A stretch of DNA of 64,000 nt from Misgurnus anguillicaudatus (Eukaryota; Chordata; Actinopteri; Cypriniformes; Cobitidae), in contig NW_027395283.1 of the NCBI RefSeq assembly GCF_027580225.2, positions 5,398,501 through 5,462,500 of the forward strand. The letters run 5' to 3'. Shown piece by piece: positions 47,352-61,081 of the stretch (position 1 is its first letter; every line of letters starts with the position of its first letter). Both the position numbers and the translations under genes were made by a program. The notes beneath the pieces were generated by a model. That model ran no database searches and was not told where the DNA came from. It saw only the letters and a list, made by a program, of their open reading frames with translations.

Positions 47352-48922
47352 GCTGAATCTGAAATCGCATATTTACTGAGTAGACACTGAATTTCACTGA
47401 GTACCTACTTAACGTGCGCTAAGACAGTACATACGTTCGCATTAGTATGGACAGCATCCGCCATGTTGACGTTATCATGTGACCTATGACGTCGTAAACA
47501 GGACAGGAGGACGACATCACAATACTGCGATAGCGACTCAATATCAGACTTCTCCGTATGATTTCTGGAATCGCTCTCGCAGTACTTTGATGTCATCCAC
47601 CTGTTGATTCTTGCAGCGGTGCATAAACTCCAACAAACCTAATAACAGACATGAAAATGTATGCGTGTGTATGAGGGACAGATGCACTAACACTTGATTG
47701 CATCAGTAACTTGACAACTCTACTACAGTCTCTGTCAGTGTTACAGATATTATATTACACATTATTTTATAGTGGACAAAAAATAAGTAAAACAAGCAGA
47801 CTGTAATTTAATATGTATTGTCAGATGACAAGTGATTATATACACTTTAGTGAAGCAATGATGCTCTTTTATTTACTTAACAACAGGAAACACAAATAAA
47901 AAAAGAATGAATAAAACCATCACAATAAATGAAAACATATAGAAGTGAATCCCATATAAAACAAAACTTTATTCAAATGTATCACATATTTATTGTCATC
48001 TCAACACAGCTGTGATAATTCTACAGTTTTATTTTCATGAATCAGCTGAGCACTTTGTGGTATATCCTGGCCTGTCTGTGTGTGAAGTCAGGGAGGAACA
48101 GCCCTGTGTAACGTATCGAAATCACCCGATTGGCTGGTCTCCGGTCGATTGCTTTGCTTTCCCGTGGCATCATGGGATAGAAGTGTCCATTCGATGCTTG
48201 CTTCCAAATCTGGGCGGACTCATTGGGTATCCGGGGATTTATCGCCTACTGATTTAATGAATACTGAGGATTCAGACATACTACTCTGTTCACGCACTGT
48301 TTCCCCTACTATATTTTAGGAAAGTAGGCGGTTTCGGACGATACTTAAGTATACGTGCCTCTGAATCTAACGAGAAATAGTCCATAATCCCGGTAATTCT
48401 CGCCTACCCTTTTACGAATACGGAGGTTTCGGACATACTATTCGTGTCACGGCTGAGACCAGGTAAGACAAGACGATGAGGCAAGATGCGGATCCAAGTG
48501 CAGTTTATTCCAAAATAAAGTGAATATAAGGCAAAAACAAAAACCAGGGAACACAAGGGACTGCGACATCTAACAACAAACCACAAACACAGAATGAACG
48601 AGCAGGGTATAAATGAATGACCAAGACCAATGACAGAGCAGAAACAATCAGTAACTAGGACAACACACAAGGGGAGAAGCATGATCACAATGAATATCCA
48701 TGGTTACAAACAAGGGGGCGGAGACACTAATTAACACAGGGAGCTACACTAGGAACAAGGGTATACATGAACACAGGTTAAACACAGGTACACAGAGACA
48801 TGAGTATAAAACAAAACACAAGTATCACAAAACACAGGGACACAGGGAACACGTTACAATTCATTCACCTACTGCTTTTTGCCTACTATATAGTATGGTA
48901 GTATGCGGTTTAGGATTCAGCC
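47352..48922. mobile_element. TIR element with GCTGAATC(C/T)GAAATCGCAT-type ends
   Basis: GCTGAATCTGAAATCGCATA at the left and TATGCGGTTTAGGATTCAGC at the right are inverted with few mismatches. A solo LTR inserted into its right part. The left half contains CGCTCTCGCAGTACTTTGATGTC, related to sequence in the hAT interior at 28.0 kb. No coding frame is recognised. Confidence 0.65.
48445..48858 (-). mobile_element. solo LTR, 414 bp
   Basis: It starts TGTCACGGCTGAGACC and ends GGAACACGTTACA (TG...CA), flanked by ATTCG and ATTCA, a 5-bp duplication with one mismatch. Read on the minus strand it carries GGAATAAACTGCACTTGG, an AATAAA-type signal near the 3' side. No internal region or second LTR is present. 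Confidence 0.7.
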
Positions 48923-49726
<804 letters not shown>

Positions 49727-50057
49727 CAGAGATGGACATAAATACATGTTTTTCAAATACAAATACAAAATACTGTGTCGAAAAATGTATTTAAATACAA
49801 ATACAAAATACTGTGAGGAAAAATGTATTTAAATACAAATATAGTATTTTGTATTTTAAAATACACAAAATACATGTGAAATTGGTGATTCAGTGCAAGT
49901 ATCCCTATTAGGCTGAAATCTTTCTGGGTCTATTTCTGAATGCCAAAAAGCATTTAGATGTGTGCAACTGCCTAGAAACTTTCATTTTATTTTACATACC
50001 TCTTGCTTTCCCCTGCCCTGTAGGAAACAAAAAACTAGAAAAAAACTTGGTAACTTG
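49727..50057. mobile_element. left end of a second hAT copy (CAGAGATGGACA)
   Basis: Homologous to 3,160-3,385, with ATACAAAATACTGTG repeats and AAAATACATGTGAAATTGG. Its right part is replaced by the element starting at 50,058, and its right end is not in the window. Confidence 0.7.
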
Positions 50058-50284
50058 GTAACACTTTACTTGAAGGGGTGTGTGCATAAGACTGACATGA
50101 CACCTTCATAATCATAACATGACACGTGTCATGAACATGAAGAAGATTTTATGAACATTTATGACAACTGACATTAAGTGTCATTTACTCAATTATGTAA
50201 TTTTTATGCAAAGATGACATTGTTTGAGATATCTTTGTTATGACAACTTGACACATAAACCAATACAACACAACTTGTTATAAA

Positions 50285-51097
50285 CGCTGATCTATATAAA
50301 TGACTGGATTGCGCATGACGTCACACTTGTGAAGCCACCGCGCCGCCATGTTGGTATACCCAAACGTTCTATTAAATCAATGGACGCGATCAGATTTTAA
50401 TGATAAAACATCACTTTACTAGTCTTCATTTTTATATCTGAAGTTACCCTGTACATTATTACAACACAAACGTCCAAAGCATGTAAATAGTTATTTACTG
50501 AAAGTTGTACATTTTGCGTTTTAAACAGTTATTATACATTCATCTTCATTACAGTATCAGATCAGCAGACAGACCGCAACACATTTAGTATTAATGACAA
50601 TAAACGTGCTCATTCTGAAATCTAAATAAATAATCATACTTTGTACTGTATGTGCATGCAATAATTTGCTAGTTTTGTAATTATGTTATCTAAACTTACA
50701 AGCTACCCAAACTTATTTAGAGAAATAACACTGACCGTCACAGTGTAGCTGAATGTCAAAAAAAACTTTATTTATACCCGTGTCTTTAACAAATGCAACA
50801 GACACACTCACCTTAACAGTTTTTTTGTAAATCCATTATCCTGCCCGATTAAAACATAAACATTGCAAATAACACCAGAATTAACAAATAATTAACATAC
50901 ACATATCCTAAAATTAACCTTGTGTAACTGATATGCTGTAAAGGGGGTAAATTTTTATCATGATTTTGAATGGAAGTCAATGACGCTCTCTGCCGGTTGG
51001 GTATACCAAGATGGTGGCTCGAATTCTGCGCTGGCTTCACCTCACGCTGTTACGTTAAGCGTTCTATGCGCAATCCAGTCATTTATATAGATCAGTG
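50285..51097. mobile_element. hAT element, 813 bp, TSD GTTATAAA
   Basis: The ends CGCTGATCTATATAAATGAC and GTCATTTATATAGATCAGTG are flanked by GTTATAAA at 50,277-50,284 and 51,098-51,105. It shares both ends with the 165-bp copy at 33,672. No transposase frame, so it is nonautonomous. Confidence 0.93.
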
Positions 51098-52264
51098 GTT
51101 ATAAATCATAAACAATAATTAACAAACTTAAGAAACTACCTAGCTTTGTGGGTTAACATTACATTAAACTGTGATTTAAATGTCATTAAGTGTTAATACT
51201 ATGTCAAATATTATTAATACTCGGTCAAATAAACATTATGAACTGAAGAATATTCATGATGCTGTTATAAAACTATTTAACAGAGTATTAACATTTAATG
51301 ACAAATTATAATTGTACCACTGTAGTTGAGGTCAAGAAAAAGATTCATGATGCTGTTATAAAACTATTTTACAGAGTATTAACACTTAATGACATTTTAA
51401 TGAGAAATTCAATTTGTATCACTGGTAAAAAGTGGTCACTTATGTTGTCTTGGTTAACCCCCTGGGGTCCAAAAACGCGGGGCCGCGTTTTGACGTGTTT
51501 TTTCCTTATCATGGCAGAATCAACTTAAAATACTCCATCATTAATAATCATACACTTACGTGTTTGACATCATTTGAAACGGTAAAGGGTCTTCTTTAAT
51601 ATGTGTTCATTCACAATAACAACAGATCTTTGTGTTTTTGTCAAATAAAGAAAATAAACAGGGTGAGCATCCAGACATTTCTGTCTCCGCAAGCTGTCTC
51701 TCAAAACACGTTACAAAAATCAATTGAAACTCCGCGAATACTCGTCACACAAGCATGATACACATATCAAAAGAAAGCCTGAAATGTCTACTTTTAAACA
51801 AGCTAAATATAATCGAAAACAAATATCGCCTGTTTATGTAATCTGCATTGAAGTAAAGAGAGTGCCATTTTTCCTGGCTGACTTCATTATCTTTAATTCG
51901 GCCACGCCCACAGCTGTTGACATGGTAATGAAGACACAAGCTGTTCAACCATAACAAGCAAAGCGTAAAGTTTGATCAGATTTAAAGACTTTACCGCATG
52001 TTTGGGAGATAAACTTTACACACACGTGAGGAATATCTTCATTTATGTCTGGACATTGAGGAAGAGAAGCATTTATCTTTAACGTTACCTAAGAATGGAG
52101 GACGCACTGGAGCTGGATTAGAAGTAAGTAACGTTAACAGTTAATTCATACCATTTATATTTGCTATCATGTAACTTAATATGCTCATGGCTTATGCAGT
52201 TCAGCCTACATACAGTAACGTTAAGCAACCTCATCAGACTGCACGCTTCGGATTGAAAAACTTT

Positions 52265-52600
52265 CGCATTGTTTACAAACGGACACGATCTCACGTAATG
52301 GCGGATTTCACTGTTGCATGCTGTAACAGTGTTAAACACAGTTATTCACTTATATCCTTCATGGAAACTTTCAGTAAGCCTGAACTGCTGTATCTTTTAA
52401 GTGTGTGCTGTAATATGATTCCATGTTTACATGCTTATTTACAAACAAATCCGCGTGACCTCCCGTAATGGCGGATATCTGTTACATGCTGTACAGTGTT
52501 AGGCACAGTTATTATTCACTTTCGTATCCTTCATGGCAACTTTGAGAAATGCTGCACTGCGGGATTTGCTGTAAAATGATTCCATATTGTTTACATGCAA
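52265..52600 (+). repeat. imperfect internal duplication within E1
   Basis: Two imperfect units of roughly 150-190 bp each carry CGTAATGGCGGAT, a GTTACATGCTG/GTTGCATGCTG segment, CAGTTATTCACTT-like and ATGATTCCATRTTTACATGC motifs. The same pair is present inverted in E2 at 62,130-62,460, so it predates the nesting. The 95-codon frame across it is not supported as a gene. Confidence 0.75.
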
Positions 52601-53190
52601 GGTAATTCCATACATTGCGCTTTACACGCGACACCGTTTTTATGAGCGCTGCGTACACGGAGACGCGAGCTCGCGCACATGCGATGTGTTTTTAAAGTTC
52701 ATACGCACTTTCAGAAACACGTTTAAAACAGAAGCTAGACGATAAGGGGATGGGTATCTGAAAACAGTCATCTGAAAACAGCTTTTTATATTAATTGCTG
52801 CAGATGTTTATCTGATATTAAGTTTATGTACAAGATAGTATATGAATGTTACTTAGTATCAGTGATATTTACCCATCAGTTATATAAGTAAGGGTATTTC
52901 TGTGGACAATTTATGCTAACAGCTGTTTATAACTCTCTTAGAGGTCTGGATCTCTCTCATAAGTACAAAACTATGAAGTGGAAAAACACTTTTTGGACAT
53001 AAAGTTATATGGTAACATGAGCCACATGAAGTTTACAGCTCTGTTGTGTATCAGTTTCTTAGTTTATACAAAGTTTTTGAATAGGGTTTGTTTCCAAATA
53101 AACTCAAAATGTCCTACTGACCATCATTTCTATTTTGATTATATTGTTAACTTAACCCTCTGGGGTCCGACCATTTTGGGACACTCTCAG

Positions 53191-53755
53191 TGTAGCTGCC
53201 CCCTGGTTTCCCGATAACAAGCAGAGAGTCTCTAACGGGTGTAACGTTAATCATTTATTTTCAATCTTCTTCATAAGCACCGTGAAAACTAAAAGTAAAC
53301 ACAAATAGCAGGTCACATTAACCTGATTATAACATTGTTTTTTATACTTATAAGCTTATCACAGTATTTTTCACATCAAATTACGTTCAAGACATAGAAA
53401 TAAAAAGGTACAAATATAAACATTGTTAACACATGAAGCGTTCAGACCACGCGAACAGCTTGCAAAACAGACAATGATATAAATAAAGATAAAGTTTGAT
53501 AAACATAACACAAACTACACACCTCATTCCACTCACCAAGGGGTGCAACTGCAAATCCTCAATATAATGCTGCTTGCAACCATCGCTGACTTTATAATCA
53601 AAAAAGGCATATCCAAGTCCCCCAGACACAGGCAAAAACACAAGCAGAGAAACCATCTGCCTCTATACAGATTCCGGGGTTCACAGTCTCAAACCGGCCA
53701 TGTGACTGACACTCAATGGAAGCATGAACTTAGTGACCTCTAGTGGCCACTTACA
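53191..53755 (-). repeat. 3' LTR of the BEL element
   Basis: Runs on the minus strand from TGTAAGTGGCCAC to GGGGGCAGCTACA. On that strand it follows a purine-rich TTTGGTGGGAG that is a likely polypurine tract. The 76-codon frame in it also occurs in the other LTR and is not a gene. Confidence 0.93.
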
Positions 53756-53941
53756 CTCCCACCAAATCATGTTATACTGAATGAATTCAAAAGAAAGGAA
53801 TTAACCAACAGTTATTCAGAACATGATTTCTAGACTATGGAAAAGCAGACTATAAAGGATATGAATATAAGTAGCAAGCAGACATAAACTTGTTTCACAT
53901 TCCTTAACTGAACACGTCTGATGTAAGTGTTTTCCCTTAGT

Positions 53942-56900
53942 TTAACAAGGCGTTAACTTACTGGTTTTATCTTCAATGAGAAGTACCAATTTTTGAATTG
54001 GCCGTTCAATAATTGAATGTTTGTAGCTATGACTTTGTTTCTGTTGTAGTCCTTTATCTCCAACTTGAACCTTTACTCTACGAACAAAACCATCTGATCC
54101 TTCTGTAGTCTCGACTACACGAGCTAATTGTCACTGATTCCTTGGAAGTGTATCCTCTTTGATGATGACTATATCGTCTATTTGCAAGTTGCGTCGAGGT
54201 ATGTGCCATTTTTGCCTCGTAGACACATTCAAGAGGTATTCTTTCTTCCACCGGCTCCAGAATTGTTCAGTTAAGAACTGTACTCTGCGCCATCTCTTTG
54301 CAGCATACATATCTTCTTTGACGAACTTTCCTGGAGGTGGTAAGGCGACCTTAGACTTCAAGGTGGTTTGGTGTTAAAGGTTCCAAAGTCATTGGGTCAT
54401 TAATTCCATCAACATTTAGTGGACGGCTGTTGACGATGGCCATAGCTTCGTAGAGTAGGGTTCTCAGGGAAGCATCGTCCAATCTACCTGGACATTGAGC
54501 AATTGTGATGTTCAGCACATTACGAATAGACCGAATTTGGCGTTCCCACACCCCGCCTGCATGACTCGCAGACGGGGCGTTGAAAATGAATTCACACTGT
54601 CTGTCCGCAAGAAAAGCTTTCAAAGCCTCTGCGTCACATTGCTTGAGCGCTTCCTTTAACTCGTTCTTCGCACCCACGAAGTTTGAGCCCTGATCGCAGT
54701 AAAGGTGACTAACAGCTCCTCTAAGGCTAATAAAGCACCTCAAGGCGTTGATAAAAGCGTCCGTGGTCATGTCTTCCAGCATTTCAAGATGAACTGCTCG
54801 AGAAGCTAAGCATGTGAAGATAAGTCCATATCTCTTACACTCCTTGCGGCCTAGTTTAGTGATGAATGGGCTGAAGCAATCCATTCCACAGAATGTGAAA
54901 GGAGCAGAGACTTCACAGCGCTCTCTGGGGAGTTCAGACATTCGTTGCTCTTCAGTCGGTCTTCTGAGCCTCCGGCATCTTACACATTCATGTATTAATT
55001 TGGCGACTGACTTATTCCCACCGAGAGGCCAGAATCCGTTTGCTCGCAGCTCATTCATAGTCTGATTTCGACCTTGATGACAGGTCTTTTCGTGGTAATG
55101 GGATAAAATCAGTTTGGTAATGTAGCTTTCCTTAGGGAGAATGATGGGGTGCTTTTGTTCTTGGCTGAGAGTGGAACCTTTAAGTCTTCCTCCGACGCGA
55201 ATAAGTCCCTCCTCCAAAATTGGGTCGAGGTGACGAAGAGGACTTGAGTTTGGAATAGTGCTCCCACTGGGATTTCTTTGCAACGTCCTTTGATCTTGGG
55301 GAAAGGCTTGCAGCTGAACGAGCTGAAACACCACTTTAGCGGCTCTTGAGCGTTCCTCAACGGTCACAACTTCACCAGCTGAATGGCTCTGCCTAGACCC
55401 AAGTCTTTTAATTCTGGCTACCACCTTAATCAGTGTCGTCCAGGTGGAAAATCGACTCAGTCGCTCCAAGATGTCGTTTTGTTCGCTAGATTGAGTAGCA
55501 TGCACTTGAATTGACTTGATTTCAGGGTCACCTACAAGCAACTCGGTAGATGGTTTAAGCAAGGGCAGTGGCTTTTGGTCCCACAGAAACTTGGGTCCTG
55601 ACAACCAGCTAGTGGAGGAGATGTCACGAACAAGAAGACCTCTAGACGCATAATCCGCTGGGTTATGGGCTGTGTCTACATAGTTCCATTGGCTTGGGTC
55701 TGTAATCTCTCTTATCAATTGTACACGGTTCGCCACAAACATGTGAAATCTTCGCGCCTCGTTGTTAATATAGGCAAGTACTACTTGTGAGTCTGTCCAG
55801 AAGAATTCTTGCTCGATTTTCATGTTAAGCTCCGCCTTTAGCATGATACTCATTCTGGCTGCAGTGACTGCGGCAGAGAGTTCCAAACATGGAATGCTTG
55901 TGATCTTCAGAGGAGCTACCCTCGCTTTAGCCATAACGAAGCTGCAGTGTATCTCATTCCTGTCGTTTTTGTATCTTAGGTAGGAGCAGGCCCCGTAACC
56001 TGTGGTACTAACGTCCGAGAAGTGATGCAGTTCCACTCTGACGATCTTGCCAAAGTTTCGAGGATGATAACAACGAGGTATGGTGACTTCTTTAAGATTC
56101 TGCAAGTCGTTTTTCCACTCCTCCCACCGTGAACGCAAGTACTCAGGAATAGGGTCGTCCCATTCAATGCCTTTGCAACATAGCTCCTGCAGGATGCGTT
56201 TGCCACTCAGAATGAAGGGGGCTATAAACCCTAGAGGGTCGTACAGGGATGCCACAATTGACAGGAGACCACGGCGAGTTGGGGGGTGGTCCTTTACATT
56301 ACCGTGGAAACTGAATGTGTCGTTTTCTGCTGACCACTGGATACCAAGTACGAGTCCTTCTGAGGTTGCATCAGTTTGGAAGTTAAAAGTATCAGTGCTT
56401 ATGGCTCTTTCTGAGGGAGCAATGCAGGAAAGAACTTCCTTAAGGTTGGAGTTGAACTTATGCAGCCGCAGGCCAGCACCTTGACACAATTCTTGAGCGC
56501 TGATGATTAACTCTTTGGCTTCTTTGGCTGTAGGGACGCTGGTTAATCCATCGTCCACGTAGAAGTTCTTTTCCACGAATTCAGAGGCTACAGGATGTTT
56601 TTCCTTGTTGTTTTGTGCCAGATATTTAAGACAAAAATTGGCACATCCTGGGGAGGATGCAGCTCCGAAAAGGTGGACCGACATTCTATACTCCTGTGGT
56701 TCTGTATTGAGCAATCCGTCCTTCCACCACAGAAATCTCAAGTAGTTGCGGGCTTTGGGCGAAACGCTAAATTGGTGGAACATCTTTTCGATGTCGCAGA
56801 TCACAGCCACAGCTTCTCTTCTAAAGCGACAAAGAACTCCTACTAAAGAGTTAATCAGATCGGGCCCCGTTAGCAGAGTGTCATTCAGGGAGATCCCTTG

Positions 56901-58205
56901 AAACTTTGCCGAGCAGTCGAACACGACCCTTAATTTTCCTGGCTTCTTGGGGTTGTACACTCCGTGGTGAGGAATATACCACACCGTCTCTCCTTCAGCA
57001 AGTGGAGGGGCTGGCTCAGCGTGACCTTTCTGTATAATTTCACCCATGAAAGCAATGTATTGCTCGAGGTACTGTTTGTTAGCCCTTAGCTTTTTCTCTA
57101 GGTGTTGCAGTCGGAGAGTAGCCAGCCTTTTGTTGTTCGGTAGAGTCGGGAAACAATTGTCCTTGAAGGGTAGAGGTATCTCGAGACGGCCGTCATCTTT
57201 CTGTTTAATGTTGTCATTAAGAAACTGTATGAAGTGAACGTCGTTCTGTGATACATACTTGTCCTCGTAACCTTTCTCATTAAAGTCTGACTCCAGTACT
57301 TTCAACACATCAGTGGCCAATGGTACCTCCTTCACTGCGACGCGATGCACAAAGCTTTCATCTCCTCGTCTGTCCAAATAAGGATTGGCTGACCCGATTA
57401 TGCTCCATCCAAGCAGAGTTTTTTGCGCGAATGGTTCGCTGTGTTCACCAGTGATCACTTCCAGAGGAGCCAGAGCTGACGGACAATTGTAGCCGATTAA
57501 CAAACCCACCTCGCAATCTTGAAGCGGGTGCAACTCTTTTGCCAGACTTTTCAGATGAGGCCAATGGAGGGCTGTATCTCTAGTAGGGATGTGAGACGTA
57601 TCGACTGGAATAAACTCTCGTGCATACGCCTGATGTAGTTGGACGTAAATTTCAGAGTTGAGTCCCCGGACCTGTAGACCGCACACAGCCTTGCTTGCTA
57701 TGACTGTATCGACAGCTGTCATTGTGCTGAGTTTAAGCTGCACCGGCTGTACACTCACATTAAGTTCAGCAACCAGATCGTCCAAGATGAAGGTGGAGTC
57801 GCTCTGGGTGTCGAGCAGGGCATAGGTGAGTGTTTCCTTCTTGGGTTCTTTGATTGATGACACGAGAACTGGAACAATGCTAGATGTAGCAGAGCTATGC
57901 TGGGTCAAAGCATGTGACATAACCCTTTGAATTTCCTTGCTTGTACGGTTCCCTGGAGCCGTAAACTCTCTGTCTGCAGGTTCAGCGGGATTCCTGTCTC
58001 TGTCTATGTGCAGACAGGTTGGATGACGTCGGCCACAAGTACCGCAGGTGTGGCGCCTCTTACATGCCTTGGTAATATGCCCCTTCCTTAGGCATATGAA
58101 AAAAACACGTGTGAACACACAGGTGGTTTTCGAGGATGAAGGCTTTCTTTTCATCTGGAGTCTTTGCTGCAAAGGCTGGGCACTTGACGACGCCGTGTGT
58201 TTCAT
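53942..58205 (-). pseudogene. BEL/Pao pol: protease, RT, RNase H, integrase; broken
   Basis: The main frame covers 58,205-54,351. In order: CCHC-type cysteine/histidine region near 58,060, aspartic protease with LLDTQSDSTFILDD (DTQS where DTG/DSG is usual), reverse transcriptase with RVVFDCSA, the ICDIEKMFHQ motif and catalytic FYVDDGL, RNase H-like region (ELHHFSDVSTTGYGA), HHCC integrase zinc domain (HYHEKTCHQGR, CVRCRRLR), and core with YCDQGSNF and a later WERQIRSIRN. The C-terminal integrase-associated domain continues in another frame from 54,361, with an in-frame TGA at 54,128-54,130, to a stop at 53,942. The frame change near 54,355 and the nonsense codon each truncate the protein. 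Reverse transcription and integration would normally occur in particles formed by gag. Confidence 0.92.
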
Positions 58206-59901
58206 CTTTACAGACTAAGCAAGGTAGCCTCAAGTTTGGGTTTTCGATGGTTCCTGAGATGGGACTTTTCGTTTGTATACTTGTGTTGAGTGACTTAGCT
58301 CTTCTTGGGAATCTCTCGTCGCTAGGTTTAAGGTTCATCAAGAGAGGGGATGCAATGGGGTTGCAGGCGACGCAAGCTTCTTCTTGCATAAATCCTGTGA
58401 AGTGTGCAAAGCTTGGAAATTCTCCAGACCTGTCTAGCTCTTCTACAACTATACGGCTCCATCTGCGTATCATCCATTCAGGCAGCTTTTTAAGGAGTTT
58501 ATGATTTTCTTCACAATCGTTTAGAATGCTCAGGCCCTTGACGTGAGGTATGGCCTCGGCGCAGCCTTGAAGGAAATCTGCGAACTCTCTTAATGCTATT
58601 GGATCGTTTGCCGCAATTTTTGGCCACTTTGTGAGCTTGTCCCTGAATGCTCTTTGGACAATAAATGGACTTCCATATCTGTCCTGTAAGACTGCCCAGG
58701 CGCCCTTGTATGCTTGCTCTGAGTTGTGGAAGAAAAATCCTTCTACGGCCTTACGTGCCTCCCCAGCGAGGTAGTTCTTTAAGTAAAACATTTTCTCACT
58801 AGCAGGAAGGGGTTTCTGATCGATGAGAGCCAAGAAAGATATCCTCCCCTCTATGAACTTTAGGGGGTCACCAGAGAACACAGTCGGTTCGGGAACAGGT
58901 AGGCGGCTTAAGGTAAGTGAGCTTGCAATTGCCTGAGCGAGACTTGTTTCCTCCTGAGTTACTTTCACATTGGAGGGTATAAAGTGAGGCTGGAAAGGTG
59001 CTGCTTGCGGATTTAGCGAGATCTCAGGTCCCATGTCTTGTTGATCATGCTGAGTTTCCTGATCTGTGTCTTCCTTAAAACATTCGAGACCATCAAAGTT
59101 GTTATAGGCTCTCACGCGAGCTGCTGCTACTCTTACTTCACTATTTACTTGTAGTTGTTGCAACTTTGTCTTTTCCGCTTCTAGCTTTTGTTTTATTTCA
59201 GCCTCCCTTTGCTTTATTTCTGCTAACATTTGAGTTTCCTTGAGTTTCCATTCACTTTCCAGTTTGTCGAGTTTCGCTTGTTGGGCTTGTATTTTTTGCA
59301 TGGCTTTAGCCTCTTCTACTTTGGCTGCTAATTCTGCTTCGGCGTCTGCACGTTTGCTAGAGGATTTTGAGTTGACGCTTGAGTTAAGTTCTGATCTTTG
59401 TAATGATTCAGAAGTTAATGTTTCTGTTTTAGTATTCCCAAAAACTGACCCATAATCATCCTTATTTAGCGCTATTCTCACTCTCGCTTTCTCTAGTTGG
59501 TCATTGAAAGCCTCGTCTATGTTCTTTAGTCGTTTGCTGACAAGGTCGCAGATCTCAACTGTTAGAGTGTCACATGCATCCATTCTTTTGGTGATAACTG
59601 GAGTAGCGGTTTGATTGCGTCGAATGGGTTCATAATTTTGGTGTACTATAGCTTGTTTAGATTTGACTTCTGTTTGAATCCTATCAAGATCCTCAGCAGA
59701 GCAGAAAACTTTTAATTTGGTTCTAACCTCCTTTGCTACGTGTTTCCAGGCATCATAGGCTTTGTTGAATGTCCTTTCATTTTTCATTGCTTCCTGTTCA
59801 CGTAACTCTTGACCCTTTGTTGTTAAACTACGCTCACGGGAGCTTGACCTAGTCTGGTGTGCTTCTGAAGGGTTTTCCATATTGTCGGCAGGAGATGACA
59901 T
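58060..59901 (-). pseudogene. BEL/Pao gag, frame lost at the zinc knuckle
   Basis: 613 codons from an ATG at 59,901. The N-terminal third is charged, and residues of about 190-265 form a strong coiled coil (KVEEAKAMQK, EWKLKETQMLAEIKQREAE). The middle contains the DUF1759-like capsid region (SEKMFYLKNYLAGEARKAV, AWAVLQDRYG). It ends near CLVCKDETHGVVKCP. Downstream the zinc-knuckle cysteines continue in the pol frame, which lies +1 to gag. The junction shows extra sequence with a T7 run on the coding strand (58,099-58,105), and the spacing of the first cysteine pair is abnormal. This looks like an insertion lesion rather than programmed recoding. Confidence 0.88.
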
Positions 59902-60516
59902 TGTAAAGACTCAGCAGATCTGTTTGAACTATAAAGCTTTGGGGGGGGGGTTACGTCTAAACTCAATTTGAAGTAAATGACGGTTTAGGCTTCTCAACTA
60001 TGCTGCCACTTACATCAGACGTTTACACTTGTGCTGGACCCCAAAGAGTAAACAGATACAATACAAATGTCTTAACAAGATTACTGCTGACAATTTGCAA
60101 ACAGACAATTTGTTTCTCGAAGTTGTCAGAATTAAAGGGTTAAAGTCTTTCAGGAGAAGTGAAACAATTGTGCCATTAGACTTTGTGCTTTGTCTTACTG
60201 GTCTAGCATTTACAGTACTTTGTAGCACAGTCCAAATCCTCTTAAAGTAATTTGGATATTGCCTTTCTTTATTTTCTTAAAATGTGCAAAGTCCCATATG
60301 AATTAACTGAGCTTGTAATTCCGTTTGTGGCACTGACTTCTATATTGCTCCTTTACTGCTTGCGTAGAATGTCTCAGGTCAAGTTTACCAGCTTAGTCGA
60401 TGAAGGCCTCTCGCTGCAGCCATGGAATCCACACACTCGCACGTGTAGCGTTGGCCGATCTCATATCAGCTGAATGAAGATGGCGTGGATGGATGGCTCA
60501 GCGGCTGAGTTTTCAC
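59902..60516 (-). other. BEL leader between 5' LTR and gag
   Basis: Contains a G9-10 run at about 59,941-59,950. The sequence next to the LTR, read on the minus strand as GTGAAAACTCAGCCGCTGAG, is where a tRNA primer site is expected; I cannot assign the tRNA. No envelope or accessory frame is recognised. Confidence 0.6.
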
Positions 60517-61081
60517 TGTAGCTGCCCCCTGGTTTCTCGATAACAAGCAGAGAGTCTCTAACGGGTGTAACGTTAATCATTTATTTTCAATCTTCTTCAT
60601 AAGCACCGTGAAAACTAAAAGTAAACACAAATAGCAGGTCACATAAACCTGATTATAACATTGTTTTTTATACTTATAAGCTTATCACAGTATTTTTCAC
60701 ATCAAATTACGTTCAAGACATAGAAATAAAAAGGTACAAATATAAACATTGTTAACACATGAAGCGTTCAGACCACGCGAACAGCTTGCAAAACAGACAA
60801 TGATATAAATAAAGATAAAGTTTGATAAACATAACACAAACTACACACCTCATTCCGCTCACCAAGGGGTGCAACTGCAAATCCTCAATATAATGCTGCT
60901 TGCAACCATCGCTGACTTTATAATCAAAAAAGGCATATCCAAGTCCCCCAGACACAGGCAAAAACACAAGCAGAGAAACCATCTGCCTCTATACAGATTC
61001 CGGGGTTCACAGTCTCAAACCGGCCATGTGACTGTCACTCAATGGAAGCATGAACTTAGTGACCTCTAGTGGCCACTTACA
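60517..61081 (-). repeat. 5' LTR of the BEL element
   Basis: Same 565-bp sequence as 53,191-53,755 with four single-base differences seen (for example ACATTAACC versus ACATAAACC). It contains the promoter for the minus-strand transcript. Confidence 0.93.

Larger units (their letters stand above)
53191..61081 (-). mobile_element. BEL/Pao LTR retrotransposon, 7,891 bp, TSD CTCAG
   Basis: Two 565-bp LTRs (53,191-53,755 and 60,517-61,081) bracket gag and pol on the minus strand. CTCAG stands at 53,186-53,190 and 61,082-61,086, and the uninterrupted site is present in E1 near 63,775. By eye the LTRs differ at 4 of 565 positions, so the insertion is recent. The coding region is defective (see gag and pol). 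No envelope-like frame is seen. Confidence 0.95.

Noticed and set aside
52181..52468. 95-codon frame repeated at 62,263-62,478 as a conserved gene
   Set aside because: Both lie in copies of the same noncoding TTAA element, so the repetition comes from transposon copying; no domain is recognisable.
53426..53656. 76-codon frame identical at 60,752-60,982
   Set aside because: It is in the two LTRs of one BEL element, so identity is expected.
58095..58110. Programmed -1 frameshift at the T7 run between gag and pol
   Set aside because: Pol lies in the +1 frame relative to gag, and extra bases disturb the zinc knuckle, so an insertion lesion explains it better.
60000..60480. Possible envelope or accessory gene of the BEL element
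   Set aside because: Only short overlapping frames on both strands; no signal peptide, membrane segment or family motif.
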